In this document: positions 7,590-17,367 of the stretch, one piece after another
Numbering within the stretch: position 1 is the first letter of the stretch
How the letters are laid out: the number at the start of each line of letters is the position of its first letter
DNA from: Dyadobacter luteus
GTDB lineage: Bacteria; Bacteroidota; Bacteroidia; Cytophagales; Spirosomataceae
Assembly: GCF_003383615.1 (NCBI RefSeq)
Contig: NZ_QNUL01000010.1
Span: 1-64,000, forward strand
Length of the DNA: 64,000 nt
Reading direction: 5' to 3'
The notes under the pieces: model-generated
The model's database searches: none
Seen by the model: the letters and a program-made list of their open reading frames with translations, nothing else
What the model was told of the DNA's origin: nothing
Program-made: the position numbers and the translations under genes

Positions 7590-10500
7590 TTACAACTCCA
7601 CATTCAAACTTGCTCCAAAATATCTCAGCAACGGTAAAGCCGTAGATTCCAGACCGATTGATGAATTACTCACATTGAAAGAGGATGCTTCCGGAGCAAA
7701 CCCTTCTGTCCTCCGTTGCAGATAGAAAAGGTTTCGGCCATAAATCCCAGCACGGATTCCTTTGAAAGGAGTTCGGTTTACAACTTTGGCAGGAAGAGAG
7801 TAATTGAGTGTAAGCTCCCTGAACATCACATAACTTGCATCGTTGAGCATTTCCTCAGGAACAACATTGTCCTTATCGGGCGCCACCACATTCCAATAAT
7901 CCTGAGCGCGAACCTGCTTTGTATTCGCAACACCTGTACCGGCCCAGTTTCCATCAGCAGATTTTGAAGCCACCACCCCATCGGCTACGTAGGTTCCGTC
8001 ACGCCCTGGGAGCGTCTTTTTGATGGTACCATAAACCAACTCCTCACGCATGCTTTGCGAATAGATTTTGCCCCCCTGACTGATATCTATCAGCCCCGAA
8101 AGTGCAACTCCTTTATAACGGAAGCTGTTATTGAAACCACCGATCCACTTGGGAAGCGCATTGCCCAACTCATACAGTACCTTTCCATTGGACTTCAAAG
8201 GAAGACCCGTCGTCGGATCAATTAAACGATTCCCTTCATTATCACGGAGCCATTGAAATCCGTTTCCTATGATTGTACCAAATGGTTTTCCCGGCGATGC
8301 AATCACATTTACTCCACGGTCGGTTCCCAGGGTGTACAGGTCTACTCCATCTGCCAGAGAAACGACCTCATTCCTGTTTCTCGAAAAGTTAAAAGTTGAT
8401 TCCCATGTAAATCCGCTTTCAGTTTTCAAAGGTGTGCCATTGAGTGTAAGCTCAATTCCGTGATTTCGGATTTCGCCTGCATTAATTCTTCGTGAAGCAA
8501 AGGTGCTTGAAGGAGGAAGCGGCACATCCAGAATCTGATTTTTAGTAGATGCGTTGTAATAGGCAAATGCTAGCCCAGCCCGATTTTTAAAGAAACGTGC
8601 TTCTACACCAAATTCCGAAGATGTGGTCAGTTCGTTTTTAAGATTCGGATCAGGAATTGTAGAGGTATAGCTCGAAAGCGGAATACCACCATGAGACACA
8701 GCATCAATTGAATAATTTCCTGTTAGCTGGTATGGAGAACCCGAACTACCAGCCTGAGCCACAGATGCACGTAGTTTCAAAAAGCTGAGTACATCGCTTT
8801 GTATATTAAACGCATCAGTCACTACAAAACTGGCACTAACTGCCGGATAAAAAAATGAATTATTGGCCGGAGATAATGTTGAAGACCAGTCATTTCGGGC
8901 AGAAAAATCCAGAAATAGCCACTCCTTAAACCCGAGCTGTCCCGACATATAGACAGAATTAATGGAAGATTCCGTCAAACCAAAAACGGAAGTCTGAGTG
9001 AGTGTATTGGTAATAGTGTAGAGATTCGGAGCTATGAACTCTACTCCTGCATTCCCTGTAGTTCTGGAGAAAAACTTTTGATGGTTGGCTCCGAAATTTA
9101 ATCCCAGAGATATGTCCTTAGTTAACTGAGGAGTAAGAGAAAGCAGGATATCGCTATTGTCTTCACGCACGCGTGTAACCTGTTCTGATATATCCCCGTT
9201 ACGGTTGGCACTTTGATAGGTCCCCTTCTCCCGCGATCGGAATCGTTGGTCAGTATAGAAGTCTGTTCCTGTTTTTGCCGTAAGTCTGATCCAGTCGTTG
9301 AATTGATAGCTCAGTTTAATAAGCCCTATCAGACGCTGACGGTCGTCTGAGTTCACCGTATGGTCGCGTGTCCAGTAGGGATTGGCTGTGGAAGAATTCG
9401 TTGCATATGTTTTCTCCATGCCTACAAACGGCACCGTACCGTACCCTAGCTGCCGGTTTACATCGTTGGCAGTCCAGGCAGAATTGGCTAATATGCTCAT
9501 CGGAATACTCCTCGGTTGGCTGATAAAAATGTAAGCAGGGTTATCACTGGCATCGGAAACAGTAGGTCTGTTTTTCCCGGCCTGGCCTATATAGTTGGCT
9601 TTTACGTCCAGTTCAAGTTTACTGGTTAGCTTGGCAATTGTTCTCAGGTTTACATTATTACGCTTCAGCGTATTACCCGGAGTATATCCGTTGATATTCG
9701 TATTCCCGTACGACAACCGATAATTTACATTGTCATTTCCTCCTTCCAGGCTGATGTTATTTACAACCTGTCTTTCTGTATTAAAAAACTCCTGAAAAGT
9801 GTTGGGTTGCGGTGTAAAGTTTAGCGCATTACCCCATTGGTCTTCATATTGCTGCCCATCCATCTTCGCGCCCCAGCTAGCCCTTGTGAAGCGATCGCGT
9901 CCACCGCTTGTTTTGGGCACCCCCTGAACGCCCGCAGCCTGAGCTGCCGCCCAGGTATAAATTTTCCCATCGTTGCCACGAAAATGTGTGAATGTACCAT
10001 CAAGCCCCTGTCCGTATTCATCCTGAAAATCGGGCAGTACCAGGGCGTTTCCATGCGAATAGTCAATGCCGTATTTAATTCCGATTCCTTTTCTCGACTT
10101 ACCTGATTTGGTGGTGATCAGAATTACACCATTACTTCCCCGTTGGCCATAGAGCGCTGCTGCGTTCGGTCCTTTCAGCACAGACATGGATTCTACATCT
10201 TCAGGATTGATATTGGAAATACCATCGCCATAGTCAATACCACCGCTGCTTCCCGGAGAATTAGGATTACTGTTGTCCATTGGAATGCCATCAATCACAT
10301 ACAAAGGCTGGCTATTTCCTACCAACGAGTTGGAGCCTCTTATCACTACACGTGAAGATCCTCCTGCTCCATTTGCAGACCGTGTTACCTGCACGCCGGC
10401 CATTTTACCTGCTAGTGTAGTCGCAAGGTTAGCCTCCTTTGCGGTAGAAATGGCTTCGCCGCCTATCTCCTGAACAGAATAACCAAGCGCACGTTTATCC

Positions 10501-10859
10501 CTTTTGATACCAAGCGCCGTTACTACTACTTCTGAAAGATTCTGTGTATCCTCTGCGAGCGTTGTATTAATCTCTGACTGATTGCCTACAGCAGCCTCCT
10601 TTCTCACATATCCGACAAATGAAAATACCAGTGTTGCCCCGGCTCCTTCCGTATCAATTTCGTACTTGCCCGCAACGTCGGTAGCCGTTCCTCTGGTGGT
10701 TCCTTTCACCATTACACTTACTCCGATAAGCGCTTCGCCTTTTGCATCCATAACAGTACCCCGCACTGTCTTTTGCGCAAAGGCCAGGTTGGTCAGGCAG
10801 CATAGCAAAATCAAAAATGCCAGTTGCCTGTAAATAAGATAACAGTAACTTTTTCTCAT
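7590..10859 (-). CDS. SusC/RagA-family TonB-dependent transporter
   Basis: Outer-membrane transporter (1089 aa) with signal peptide ending near AFAQ, a carboxypeptidase-regulatory-like domain (GTVMDAKGEALIGVSV, about 33-110), a plug domain with VVIRGSNSL and YVIDGIPMDN, then a large beta-barrel ending in an aromatic-poor strand SLNVEL. It forms a pedal-bin pair with the SusD lipoprotein encoded directly downstream. The end of the plug has the family hallmark AALYGQRGSNGVILITTK. No anti-sigma or sigma gene flanks it, so regulation is not visible. Confidence 0.95.
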   Translation of the reverse strand: MRKSYCYLIYRQLAFLILLCCLTNLAFAQKTVRGTVMDAKGEALIGVSVMVKGTTRGTATDVAGKYEIDTEGAGATLVFSFVGYVRKEAAVGNQSEINTTLAEDTQNLSEVVVTALGIKRDKRALGYSVQEIGGEAISTAKEANLATTLAGKMAGVQVTRSANGAGGSSRVVIRGSNSLVGNSQPLYVIDGIPMDNSNPNSPGSSGGIDYGDGISNINPEDVESMSVLKGPNAAALYGQRGSNGVILITTKSGKSRKGIGIKYGIDYSHGNALVLPDFQDEYGQGLDGTFTHFRGNDGKIYTWAAAQAAGVQGVPKTSGGRDRFTRASWGAKMDGQQYEDQWGNALNFTPQPNTFQEFFNTERQVVNNISLEGGNDNVNYRLSYGNTNINGYTPGNTLKRNNVNLRTIAKLTSKLELDVKANYIGQAGKNRPTVSDASDNPAYIFISQPRSIPMSILANSAWTANDVNRQLGYGTVPFVGMEKTYATNSSTANPYWTRDHTVNSDDRQRLIGLIKLSYQFNDWIRLTAKTGTDFYTDQRFRSREKGTYQSANRNGDISEQVTRVREDNSDILLSLTPQLTKDISLGLNFGANHQKFFSRTTGNAGVEFIAPNLYTITNTLTQTSVFGLTESSINSVYMSGQLGFKEWLFLDFSARNDWSSTLSPANNSFFYPAVSASFVVTDAFNIQSDVLSFLKLRASVAQAGSSGSPYQLTGNYSIDAVSHGGIPLSSYTSTIPDPNLKNELTTSSEFGVEARFFKNRAGLAFAYYNASTKNQILDVPLPPSSTFASRRINAGEIRNHGIELTLNGTPLKTESGFTWESTFNFSRNRNEVVSLADGVDLYTLGTDRGVNVIASPGKPFGTIIGNGFQWLRDNEGNRLIDPTTGLPLKSNGKVLYELGNALPKWIGGFNNSFRYKGVALSGLIDISQGGKIYSQSMREELVYGTIKKTLPGRDGTYVADGVVASKSADGNWAGTGVANTKQVRAQDYWNVVAPDKDNVVPEEMLNDASYVMFRELTLNYSLPAKVVNRTPFKGIRAGIYGRNLFYLQRRTEGFAPEASSFNVSNSSIGLESTALPLLRYFGASLNVEL

Positions 10860-11350
10860 AATTGGTGATTTAGGTAAGTAAAAGAAATAGACTATAATGC
10901 ATTAGGACGATTATGCCCTAATGAAAGATACGTAGCTTTTAACAGAACAGCCTTCTGAGCGTTACAAAAAAATCTTCGCTTTATACAATCGTCAGTTTGT
11001 CCTCTTCTTTCAGAAAATAAAATATAAAAAATCATTCAAATTCAGGATCAAAAATCAACATACTGAAAAACAACAATTTAAATACAAGAATATGAACTAA
11101 CCTTCCTTATCAGCTCAAAACACTCAACCCATATTATTAACCGCTCAAACTTTTTTTCTGGTTTCATGCAACTTTCCTGTTTCAATTTGTATCTATGATT
11201 CGGTGCTGCAAAGAAGAGATATCCGCTTAACACAGATTCAAACCATTCATAATATTAATGGTTCTATGTTATACCAAGTACTTATCTTTGCAATGTACTG
11301 AAAGATAAAGAAGTCATTTATACTTTCAGACAGCCATATATCTATTAGCC
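10860..11350. other. Intergenic region without a gene
   Basis: About 490 AT-rich bases between the divergent susC and beta-barrel receptor genes. I see no coding frame. It holds an inverted repeat 40 bp upstream of susC (CATTAGG at 10900-10906 with CCTAATG at 10917-10923), which could be an operator, and the promoter box listed at 11283. Confidence 0.6.
11283..11290 (+). promoter_or_regulatory. -7 promoter box TATCTTTG
   Basis: Matches the Bacteroidota -7 consensus TAnnTTTG, 60 nt upstream of the receptor gene at 11351. No clear -33 TTTG is present. Confidence 0.5.
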
Positions 11351-13798
11351 ATGAAATTCTTTACAAACCTAACAGCAGCATTCGTGCTTAGCGCAAGCTT
11401 TGCCTTTGCTCAAACATCAACCGCCCCAACGGGAAAAGTAGCCGGAGCAATCCTGGACGAAAAGTCTGCTGCATTCCCGTTTGTAAACGTGCTGCTTCTG
11501 CACGCCAAAGACTCTACGCTGGCCAAAGGATTGGCATCTGATGAAAACGGCAAATTCCTTTTTGAACAAGTTGCCGAAGGTCAGTACATCACACTGGTTT
11601 CTATGGTAGGATACCAAAAAGAGTATAGCAATGTTTTTAGAGTTGCCAACGCACTGGTTACGCTTCCGGCTACCGCACTGAAAACTGATACGAAATCATT
11701 GAATGAAGTTACGGTAGTAGCAAAGAAACCATTTATAGAACAGCAGATAGACCGCACAGTTCTGAACGTTGAAAACAGTATTGTTTCTGCCGGATCCACG
11801 GCTCTGGAAGTACTCGAAAGAGCACCGGGCGTTACTGTGGATCAGCAAAACGATCAGCTCAAACTACGTGGAAAAGAAGGAGTAATCGTACAGATTGACG
11901 GGAAACAAACTTTCCTTTCTCAACAGGAGCTTATGAATTTGCTGAGAAACACGCCTAGCGACAATATTGAAAAAATCGAATTGATCACTAACCCATCTGC
12001 TAAATACGATGCGGCAGGTAATTCCGGGATCATCAATATTAAGATGAAACGCAATAAGAATTACGGCACGAATGGGAATATCAATCTGGGTGCAGGTTAT
12101 GCCCGCCACGGACGTACCAACGCTACGGGAACGATCAACCACCGGGCAGGGAAAATCAGCACTTTCGTCAGCGCCGGCACTTTCGTCAATAAAGGATTTA
12201 ATAATAACCAAATTTACAGATCTATCCCATTTGAAGATAAAGTAACCATTTTTGATCAAAAAACGGAAAGGATCAACAAGTCTCAATATCACAACATAAG
12301 AGCAGGAGTTGATTTTTTCGCTACTAAAAAATCGACCTTCGGAGTGCTGGTCTCCGGCTTCAGAAATACCTTCAGCAATCCTTTCGGGCAAACCAACACC
12401 CGCATCCTGAATGAAGACCTCAGTCTGCAACGTACATTCCGTACGGATGTGTTCAATGGCTCTAAAATGAACAATTTCAGTACGAACCTGAACTTCAAGC
12501 ACCAGTTTGATGATAATGGTAAGGAACTGACTTTCGATGTGGATTACGTCAAATACCAAGGAGAAAATAGAAGCGAGCTGGACACCCGCTACAGCAAACC
12601 AAACGGCGAAGCAGACGGAGCACCGGAAATTGTGCGTAACAAAATGCCTTCTGAAATTAACATTGGCGTTGCCAAGCTTGACTATACACAGCCACTTTGG
12701 AAAGGAAAATTTGAAACAGGTTTGAAAGCAAGTTATGTGGCTTCGGACAACAACATGGTATTCGAGACCAAAGCAGACGACTGGACACTTGATCCATCAC
12801 GCTCCAACCAATTCAAATACACTGAAAATGTGAATGCTGCTTACATTAACTACAGCGGTAAGATCTCTAAAAAACTGACATACCAACTGGGCTTCCGTGG
12901 AGAACATACACATTCAATAGGGAACTCGGTAACACTGAATCAAAAGCTGGATCGTAACTATATCAATCTGTTCCCGAGTATGTTTTTATCACAACAGCTT
13001 GATACAAACAACGTGCTGAACCTTTCATATAGCCGCAGGATAGACCGACCCAATTACCAGTCTTTAAATCCGTTCGAGTTCTATCTTGATCCCTATACTT
13101 TCCAGAAAGGAAATCCGAACCTGAAACCACAGTATACCAATTCATTTCAACTGGTACATGTTTACAAAAACTTCCTGAATACCACACTGGCCTACAGTAG
13201 GATTAAAGATATGATCGCCGACGAATTGCCTCAGCAGATTGCATCCGAGAACAAAACCTTTGTTACTTCCGATAACCTTGACAATCAGGATAACATCAGT
13301 CTAACGATCTCAGCGCCTATTCCCATCAGAAAATGGTGGACACTACAAACCAATTTCACGGGAGTATATAACCACTATAACTCTTTCTATCTGGAAGAAG
13401 TACTAGAAATTAAGCAGGTATCGTGGAACATGTATGCGAACAACCAGTTTACAATCAAAAATGGCTGGTCGGCAGAGTTGTCAGGATGGTACAACAGCCG
13501 TGCTTTTTACGGATTGTATGCAGCGCGACCTATGGGAATGGTGAATGTAGGTGTACAGAAAAGCCTATGGAACAAAAAAGCCACAATCAGACTCAATCTA
13601 AACGACTTGTTCTGGACTAACCAGTTTCGTGGACGTGCCATTTACAAAGACATTGACTTCCATGTGAAGTCGCAATGGCCAAGCAGACAGGCCAGAATTA
13701 CTTTCACTTACAACTTTGGCAACCAAAATGTGAAAGGCGCACGCCAGCGCAATACCGGTTCAGATGATCTGCAAAGAAGAGCCGGAGGCAACAATTAA
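11351..13798 (+). CDS. TonB-dependent receptor, outer-membrane beta-barrel family
   Basis: Outer-membrane protein of 815 aa: signal peptide ending SFAFAQ, a carboxypeptidase-regulatory-like domain (VAGAILDEKSAAFPFVNVLL), a plug domain (VLERAPGVTVDQQNDQLKLRG, VQIDGKQ) and an OMP_b-brl_3-type barrel. It belongs to the group with the signature YDAAGNSGIINIKMKRNK, widespread in Bacteroidota and without a known substrate. It stands alone between divergent and convergent neighbours and ends at its own terminator. Confidence 0.9.
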   Translation: MKFFTNLTAAFVLSASFAFAQTSTAPTGKVAGAILDEKSAAFPFVNVLLLHAKDSTLAKGLASDENGKFLFEQVAEGQYITLVSMVGYQKEYSNVFRVANALVTLPATALKTDTKSLNEVTVVAKKPFIEQQIDRTVLNVENSIVSAGSTALEVLERAPGVTVDQQNDQLKLRGKEGVIVQIDGKQTFLSQQELMNLLRNTPSDNIEKIELITNPSAKYDAAGNSGIINIKMKRNKNYGTNGNINLGAGYARHGRTNATGTINHRAGKISTFVSAGTFVNKGFNNNQIYRSIPFEDKVTIFDQKTERINKSQYHNIRAGVDFFATKKSTFGVLVSGFRNTFSNPFGQTNTRILNEDLSLQRTFRTDVFNGSKMNNFSTNLNFKHQFDDNGKELTFDVDYVKYQGENRSELDTRYSKPNGEADGAPEIVRNKMPSEINIGVAKLDYTQPLWKGKFETGLKASYVASDNNMVFETKADDWTLDPSRSNQFKYTENVNAAYINYSGKISKKLTYQLGFRGEHTHSIGNSVTLNQKLDRNYINLFPSMFLSQQLDTNNVLNLSYSRRIDRPNYQSLNPFEFYLDPYTFQKGNPNLKPQYTNSFQLVHVYKNFLNTTLAYSRIKDMIADELPQQIASENKTFVTSDNLDNQDNISLTISAPIPIRKWWTLQTNFTGVYNHYNSFYLEEVLEIKQVSWNMYANNQFTIKNGWSAELSGWYNSRAFYGLYAARPMGMVNVGVQKSLWNKKATIRLNLNDLFWTNQFRGRAIYKDIDFHVKSQWPSRQARITFTYNFGNQNVKGARQRNTGSDDLQRRAGGNN

Positions 13799-13861
13799 TC
13801 AAGTAAGGAATATCAGTCTGAAAAGGCTTTATTCATAAATTAGTTAGGTTTGTTATGCAGA

Positions 13862-13890
13862 AAATCCATCACGTATTTCGTGATGGATTT
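13862..13890 (+). terminator. Terminator of the beta-barrel receptor gene
   Basis: A 12-bp perfect stem (AAATCCATCACG with its complement, loop TATTT) followed by a T-rich stretch, 64 nt after the stop codon. Confidence 0.75.
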
Positions 13891-13914
13891 CTTATTTTCT
13901 GACATGCCTGGTAA

Positions 13915-13940
13915 CAAAAAACCCCGACATAAATCGGGGT
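13915..13940 (-). terminator. Terminator of the coiled-coil protein gene
   Basis: Stem CCCCGA/TCGGGG with a 6-nt loop, followed on the minus strand by six T, just after the stop codon at 13966. Confidence 0.8.
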
Positions 13941-13965
13941 CCGGAAAACGAGTTGAGATCGTTGA

Positions 13966-14409
13966 TTATCCCTGAGAAGATGCAAGCTTAGCTTCATCAT
14001 CAGCGATTTTCTTCTTCAGCGATTCGATATTTTTATTAAGCTTATCCAGATTATCCGAAGCTTTTCTGGCGCTTTTAGCATCCTTACGGGCCCTGCTTGC
14101 GGCTTTGCTCGCCTTGCGCGATAGTCCTTTATCCTGGGCATTTCCAGCCAGTTTCTCTGCAGCACGTCCGTTTTCATCTGCAGATTTCTGCGCACGTTCT
14201 GCCGTTTTGGCAACGTCAGAAGTTTTCGAAGCTATTTCATTTTCCAGCTTCGCAAGTTCCAATCTGTTTTCATTTAGTTTTTTGCTGACTTCAAGTGTAT
14301 TTTTTTGCTGTTTTAAGATGTTGATAGAATCTTTTGATACAACTTGTGCCGAGACAGACAGCGAAAATAGCATGATTGTCAGAGTACTTATGATCCAATA
14401 CTTTTTCAT
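13966..14409 (-). CDS. Secreted coiled-coil protein of unknown function
   Basis: A 147-residue protein with a signal peptide (MKKYWIISTLTIMLFSLSVSAQ) and an almost wholly helical, charged remainder rich in Lys, Ala and Glu with heptad spacing. No enzymatic motif. It is probably periplasmic. It has its own -7 box at 14466 and its own terminator, so it is a single-gene unit and not the tail of the cob operon. No family is recognised. Confidence 0.75.
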   Translation of the reverse strand: MKKYWIISTLTIMLFSLSVSAQVVSKDSINILKQQKNTLEVSKKLNENRLELAKLENEIASKTSDVAKTAERAQKSADENGRAAEKLAGNAQDKGLSRKASKAASRARKDAKSARKASDNLDKLNKNIESLKKKIADDEAKLASSQG

Positions 14410-14465
14410 GAGTTTGTTTACTTAGTGATTTAATTATTTCAATATACGCAAAAACCATGCCTTCC

Positions 14466-14473
14466 CAAAACTA
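14466..14473 (-). promoter_or_regulatory. -7 promoter box TAGTTTTG (minus)
   Basis: Fits TAnnTTTG, 57 nt upstream of the coiled-coil protein gene. Confidence 0.5.
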
Positions 14474-14507
14474 TCTCTACAAGGCTCAATTCGGGGCGAA
14501 GAGACGT

Positions 14508-15047
14508 TTAATCACAATCACTTTCTGTCACCAATTCCACAATAGTCTGACCGTAATTCACTTGTATGTCAAATATCTGATTAAGAGGTATGTGCCTGAT
14601 CATGGCCAATATTTGCCTGATCACCCCTGCATGACTTACTATAATTACACGTTTGTGAGATAGCTCGCGCACTTCAGCCCAAAATTCCTGCAACCTCGCA
14701 AACATCAGTTTCATACTTTCACCTCCCGGAACTGTGACGTTCACGAAATCGTCCATCCAAATGTGTAACTGCGCCTGATCTACAGTATCCCAGGTTTTTC
14801 CTTCCCATTCTCCGAAATCAAACTCCTGTAACCTATGTTCGATCATGTAGTTATCCGTGATCAGCTCAGCCAAAGCAACGCACCTTGTAGCTGGACTGGA
14901 ATAGACAATATCAAAGTCAGCGGGTAAACCGGCCAAGACAGCTTTACATTCCTCCTGAAAAGTATCAGCAAGGGGAACATCGGTTCGGCCGTAAATGAGT
15001 CCGGGTGATAGAAGCGGAGTTGTATGCCTTATCAGATAAACTTCCAT
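14508..15047 (-). CDS. cobC: Alpha-ribazole phosphatase (histidine phosphatase family)
   Basis: Predicted to remove the 5'-phosphate of alpha-ribazole phosphate or adenosylcobalamin phosphate in nucleotide-loop assembly. The 179-aa protein shows the phosphohistidine motif LIRHTTPL (His8), SSPATRC, EFDFGEWEGK and a second catalytic SHAGVIR. The start at 15047 overlaps cobS by 16 nt; the frame is open 28 codons further up, but that part lacks family similarity. It is the last gene of the riboswitch-1 operon. Position makes the CobC role likely; a general phosphoglycerate-mutase-like role cannot be excluded from sequence alone. Confidence 0.88.
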   Translation of the reverse strand: MEVYLIRHTTPLLSPGLIYGRTDVPLADTFQEECKAVLAGLPADFDIVYSSPATRCVALAELITDNYMIEHRLQEFDFGEWEGKTWDTVDQAQLHIWMDDFVNVTVPGGESMKLMFARLQEFWAEVRELSHKRVIIVSHAGVIRQILAMIRHIPLNQIFDIQVNYGQTIVELVTESDCD

Positions 15048-15823
15048 GATATGGCTAGAAAAAGATAAAAAACTACTTCTGTAACCTGCTGCACGGCACC
15101 CAGGCAATCGCCTGTATATCCGCCTATCCACTTTTTAAAATAGCTGCTCATCCGGATAGTTACGACATATAGAACCGGTAATACCAACAGCAATTCAGGT
15201 TGCTGCAGGATGTACACAAGAGCCAGAAGTGGGATAATGGTCAAAACCCCTGCAATTACAAATGTATTCCTATGCGTAGCAACTGCTACAGGTTTTGCTT
15301 TGCTGTCTTCAGTATCCCGCGCATAAGACTGCGTAAAAATGACAGTTGCGGCCATGAATCGGCTTAAAGAATGACCAGCAATGAATACGACTGTCAGTGT
15401 ATAAAAATCTATATTATTAAATGTAGCGAGATGTTGGAGTAACAAATATTTAAACGCTAACATGAAAATCAATCCCGAGGCTCCGTAGGTTCCGAGGCGG
15501 CTGTCTTTCATGATTTCCAATATCTTTTCCTTTGTCCAGCCGCCTCCGAAACCGTCGCACACATCCGCAAAGCCATCTTCATGAAAGGCACCCGTCATGA
15601 GCACAGAAACAATCATGGATAATAGTAAGCCGATTTCAACATTGAGAAGATAATAACCCACAAACCATATTACTCCATTTACCATGCCTGTGATCCAACC
15701 AATCAGTGGCAGAAAGCGGGTTGCCTTACTGAGACTATCCTGCGAATAAGTAACCCAGGACGGGATAGGGAGACGGGTATAAAATTGCAGTGCAATAAAG
15801 AATAAAGACAACTGTTTTTTCAT
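15032..15823 (-). CDS. cobS: Adenosylcobinamide-GDP ribazoletransferase
   Basis: Integral membrane enzyme (263 aa) that joins AdoCbi-GDP and alpha-ribazole, the last assembly step of cobalamin. The N-terminus has the family motif FYTRLPIP and the active-site aspartates in EDGFADVCDGFGGG; several hydrophobic helices follow. The ATG overlaps the cobT stop by 4 nt, which implies translational coupling. Confidence 0.95.
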   Translation of the reverse strand: MKKQLSLFFIALQFYTRLPIPSWVTYSQDSLSKATRFLPLIGWITGMVNGVIWFVGYYLLNVEIGLLLSMIVSVLMTGAFHEDGFADVCDGFGGGWTKEKILEIMKDSRLGTYGASGLIFMLAFKYLLLQHLATFNNIDFYTLTVVFIAGHSLSRFMAATVIFTQSYARDTEDSKAKPVAVATHRNTFVIAGVLTIIPLLALVYILQQPELLLVLPVLYVVTIRMSSYFKKWIGGYTGDCLGAVQQVTEVVFYLFLAISWKFI

Positions 15824-16842
15824 GAAGTTGTTTTTTTACTCACACCAGCTTCATCAAAACTAGCCATTTCATTCAGAAAAGCGACTGCACTTTGCAGCAA
15901 TGGATAAGCAAGCGCACAACCTGTGCCTTCTCCTAACCTCAAACCTAACGTCAGAACGGGTTTGGCATCCAGTTTCTGCATTAAAAGAGCATGCCCTTTC
16001 TCGTCGGACTGGTGGCAGAAAACTGCAAAATCTTTTACCGAAGGATTCAATTTAGAAGCACACAAAAAGGCCACGCTCGCAATAAAGCCATCTACCAGAA
16101 CAATCATTTTCGTGTTTGCTGCAGCAATCATCGCGCCACACATCATCGCGATTTCAAAACCTCCGAACACAGTCAGAATTCCGATTATATCATTTTCAGA
16201 AACAGTGTATTGATCCAATACCTGTTGTAGAATAGCTTGTTTTTTAAGCAATTGCTCATCGTCCAAACCGGTACCTCTTCCTACACAATCGGCAATAGAT
16301 ATTTTCAGTAACTTACTCATAATCAGAGAAGCGGATGACGTATTTCCGATACCCATTTCCCCAAAACCGATTACATTACATCCGGTTTCTTTTACTCTAT
16401 CCACCAATAATGCTCCTCTTTCAAGACATAGTTCACCTTCCTGTCTGGTCATGGCTGGTTCATGGAGCATATTTCTTGTACCCCTGTTCACTTTCAGGTC
16501 GATCAGCTGTTCATTGGGTTCAAACTCATAATCGACACCAGCATCGGCAAGTAAAAGTTTAATCCCGTGCTGTCTTGTAAAAACATTAATTGCGGCACCA
16601 CCAGCTATAAAATTGAGCACCATCTGGGGCGTTACTTCAGATGGATATGCACTCACTCCACTCTCGGCAATACCATGACTTGCTGCAAAAACAATGATAT
16701 GTGGTTCTTTCAGTTCGGGAGTTAATGTCTGTTGTATCGTAGCTATCCGAAAGGCGATGTCTTCAAGCATACCCAAAGCTAGCAAAGGTTTGGTTTTATG
16801 ATCAATTTTGTACTGCAATTGCTCCTGAAAGGTTGTGCTCAT
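15820..16842 (-). CDS. cobT: Nicotinate-nucleotide-dimethylbenzimidazole phosphoribosyltransferase
   Basis: Activates the lower-ligand base to alpha-ribazole phosphate (340 aa, usual length). Visible motifs are FAASHGIAESGVSAYP, GEMGIGNTSSAS and the catalytic glutamate in LRLGEGTGCALAYPLL. It lies 24 nt after cobU and overlaps cobS. No bluB is in the window, so the source of dimethylbenzimidazole is not explained here. Confidence 0.96.
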   Translation of the reverse strand: MSTTFQEQLQYKIDHKTKPLLALGMLEDIAFRIATIQQTLTPELKEPHIIVFAASHGIAESGVSAYPSEVTPQMVLNFIAGGAAINVFTRQHGIKLLLADAGVDYEFEPNEQLIDLKVNRGTRNMLHEPAMTRQEGELCLERGALLVDRVKETGCNVIGFGEMGIGNTSSASLIMSKLLKISIADCVGRGTGLDDEQLLKKQAILQQVLDQYTVSENDIIGILTVFGGFEIAMMCGAMIAAANTKMIVLVDGFIASVAFLCASKLNPSVKDFAVFCHQSDEKGHALLMQKLDAKPVLTLGLRLGEGTGCALAYPLLQSAVAFLNEMASFDEAGVSKKTTS

Positions 16843-16866
16843 TTTTGAATATTATAGTCGTAATGC

Positions 16867-17367
16867 TTATTTCAATGTCAATGGAATTCCGGAAACCATC
16901 AGTATGGCTTCGCTGGCCACAGAAGCGACATACTGGTTTGCCCATCCCTGCAGATCTGTAAATTTCCTACCGAGGTCAGTTTCGCCGTGTAGACCCATTC
17001 CTATTTCATTGGAAACAATAATGAATGTACCGTCAAGCGACGCCAAACCATCGATTTCCTTCCGAAAGACAGCAAGACAATCTTCAATATTCTCAAACTG
17101 CATGAAAATATTCGTCAGCCAGAGTGTAACGCAATCAATCACAACTACTTTTCCTCCGATAGGCAGCAAATGAATATTCATCTCACTTTCAAACGAAGTC
17201 CATTGCGCCCCCCTTTCCTGCTTGTGCCTTTCAACTCTCCGGGAAAAATCATCATCCCAAATTTTGGCCGTAGCCACATACACAGGATTGGCGCTTAGTT
17301 CTAATGCTTTTTCCTGTGCAAACCGGCTCTTACCACTACGAACACCGCCCGTTATATAAACTATCAT
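16867..17367 (-). CDS. cobU: Adenosylcobinamide kinase / guanylyltransferase
   Basis: Phosphorylates adenosylcobinamide and then transfers GMP to it (166 aa). The P-loop GGVRSGKS lies at residues 7-14, and the guanylylated histidine is expected in RRVERHKQER. The start at 17367 gives an ATGA overlap with the cobO stop; the frame is open 15 codons earlier but the P-loop position favours this start. Confidence 0.95.
   Translation of the reverse strand: MIVYITGGVRSGKSRFAQEKALELSANPVYVATAKIWDDDFSRRVERHKQERGAQWTSFESEMNIHLLPIGGKVVVIDCVTLWLTNIFMQFENIEDCLAVFRKEIDGLASLDGTFIIVSNEIGMGLHGETDLGRKFTDLQGWANQYVASVASEAILMVSGIPLTLK

Noticed and set aside
11864-12559. A 231-codon open frame antisense to the beta-barrel receptor
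   Set aside because: It lies wholly inside a clear TonB-receptor gene and has no protein-like features; it is a shadow of the coding strand.
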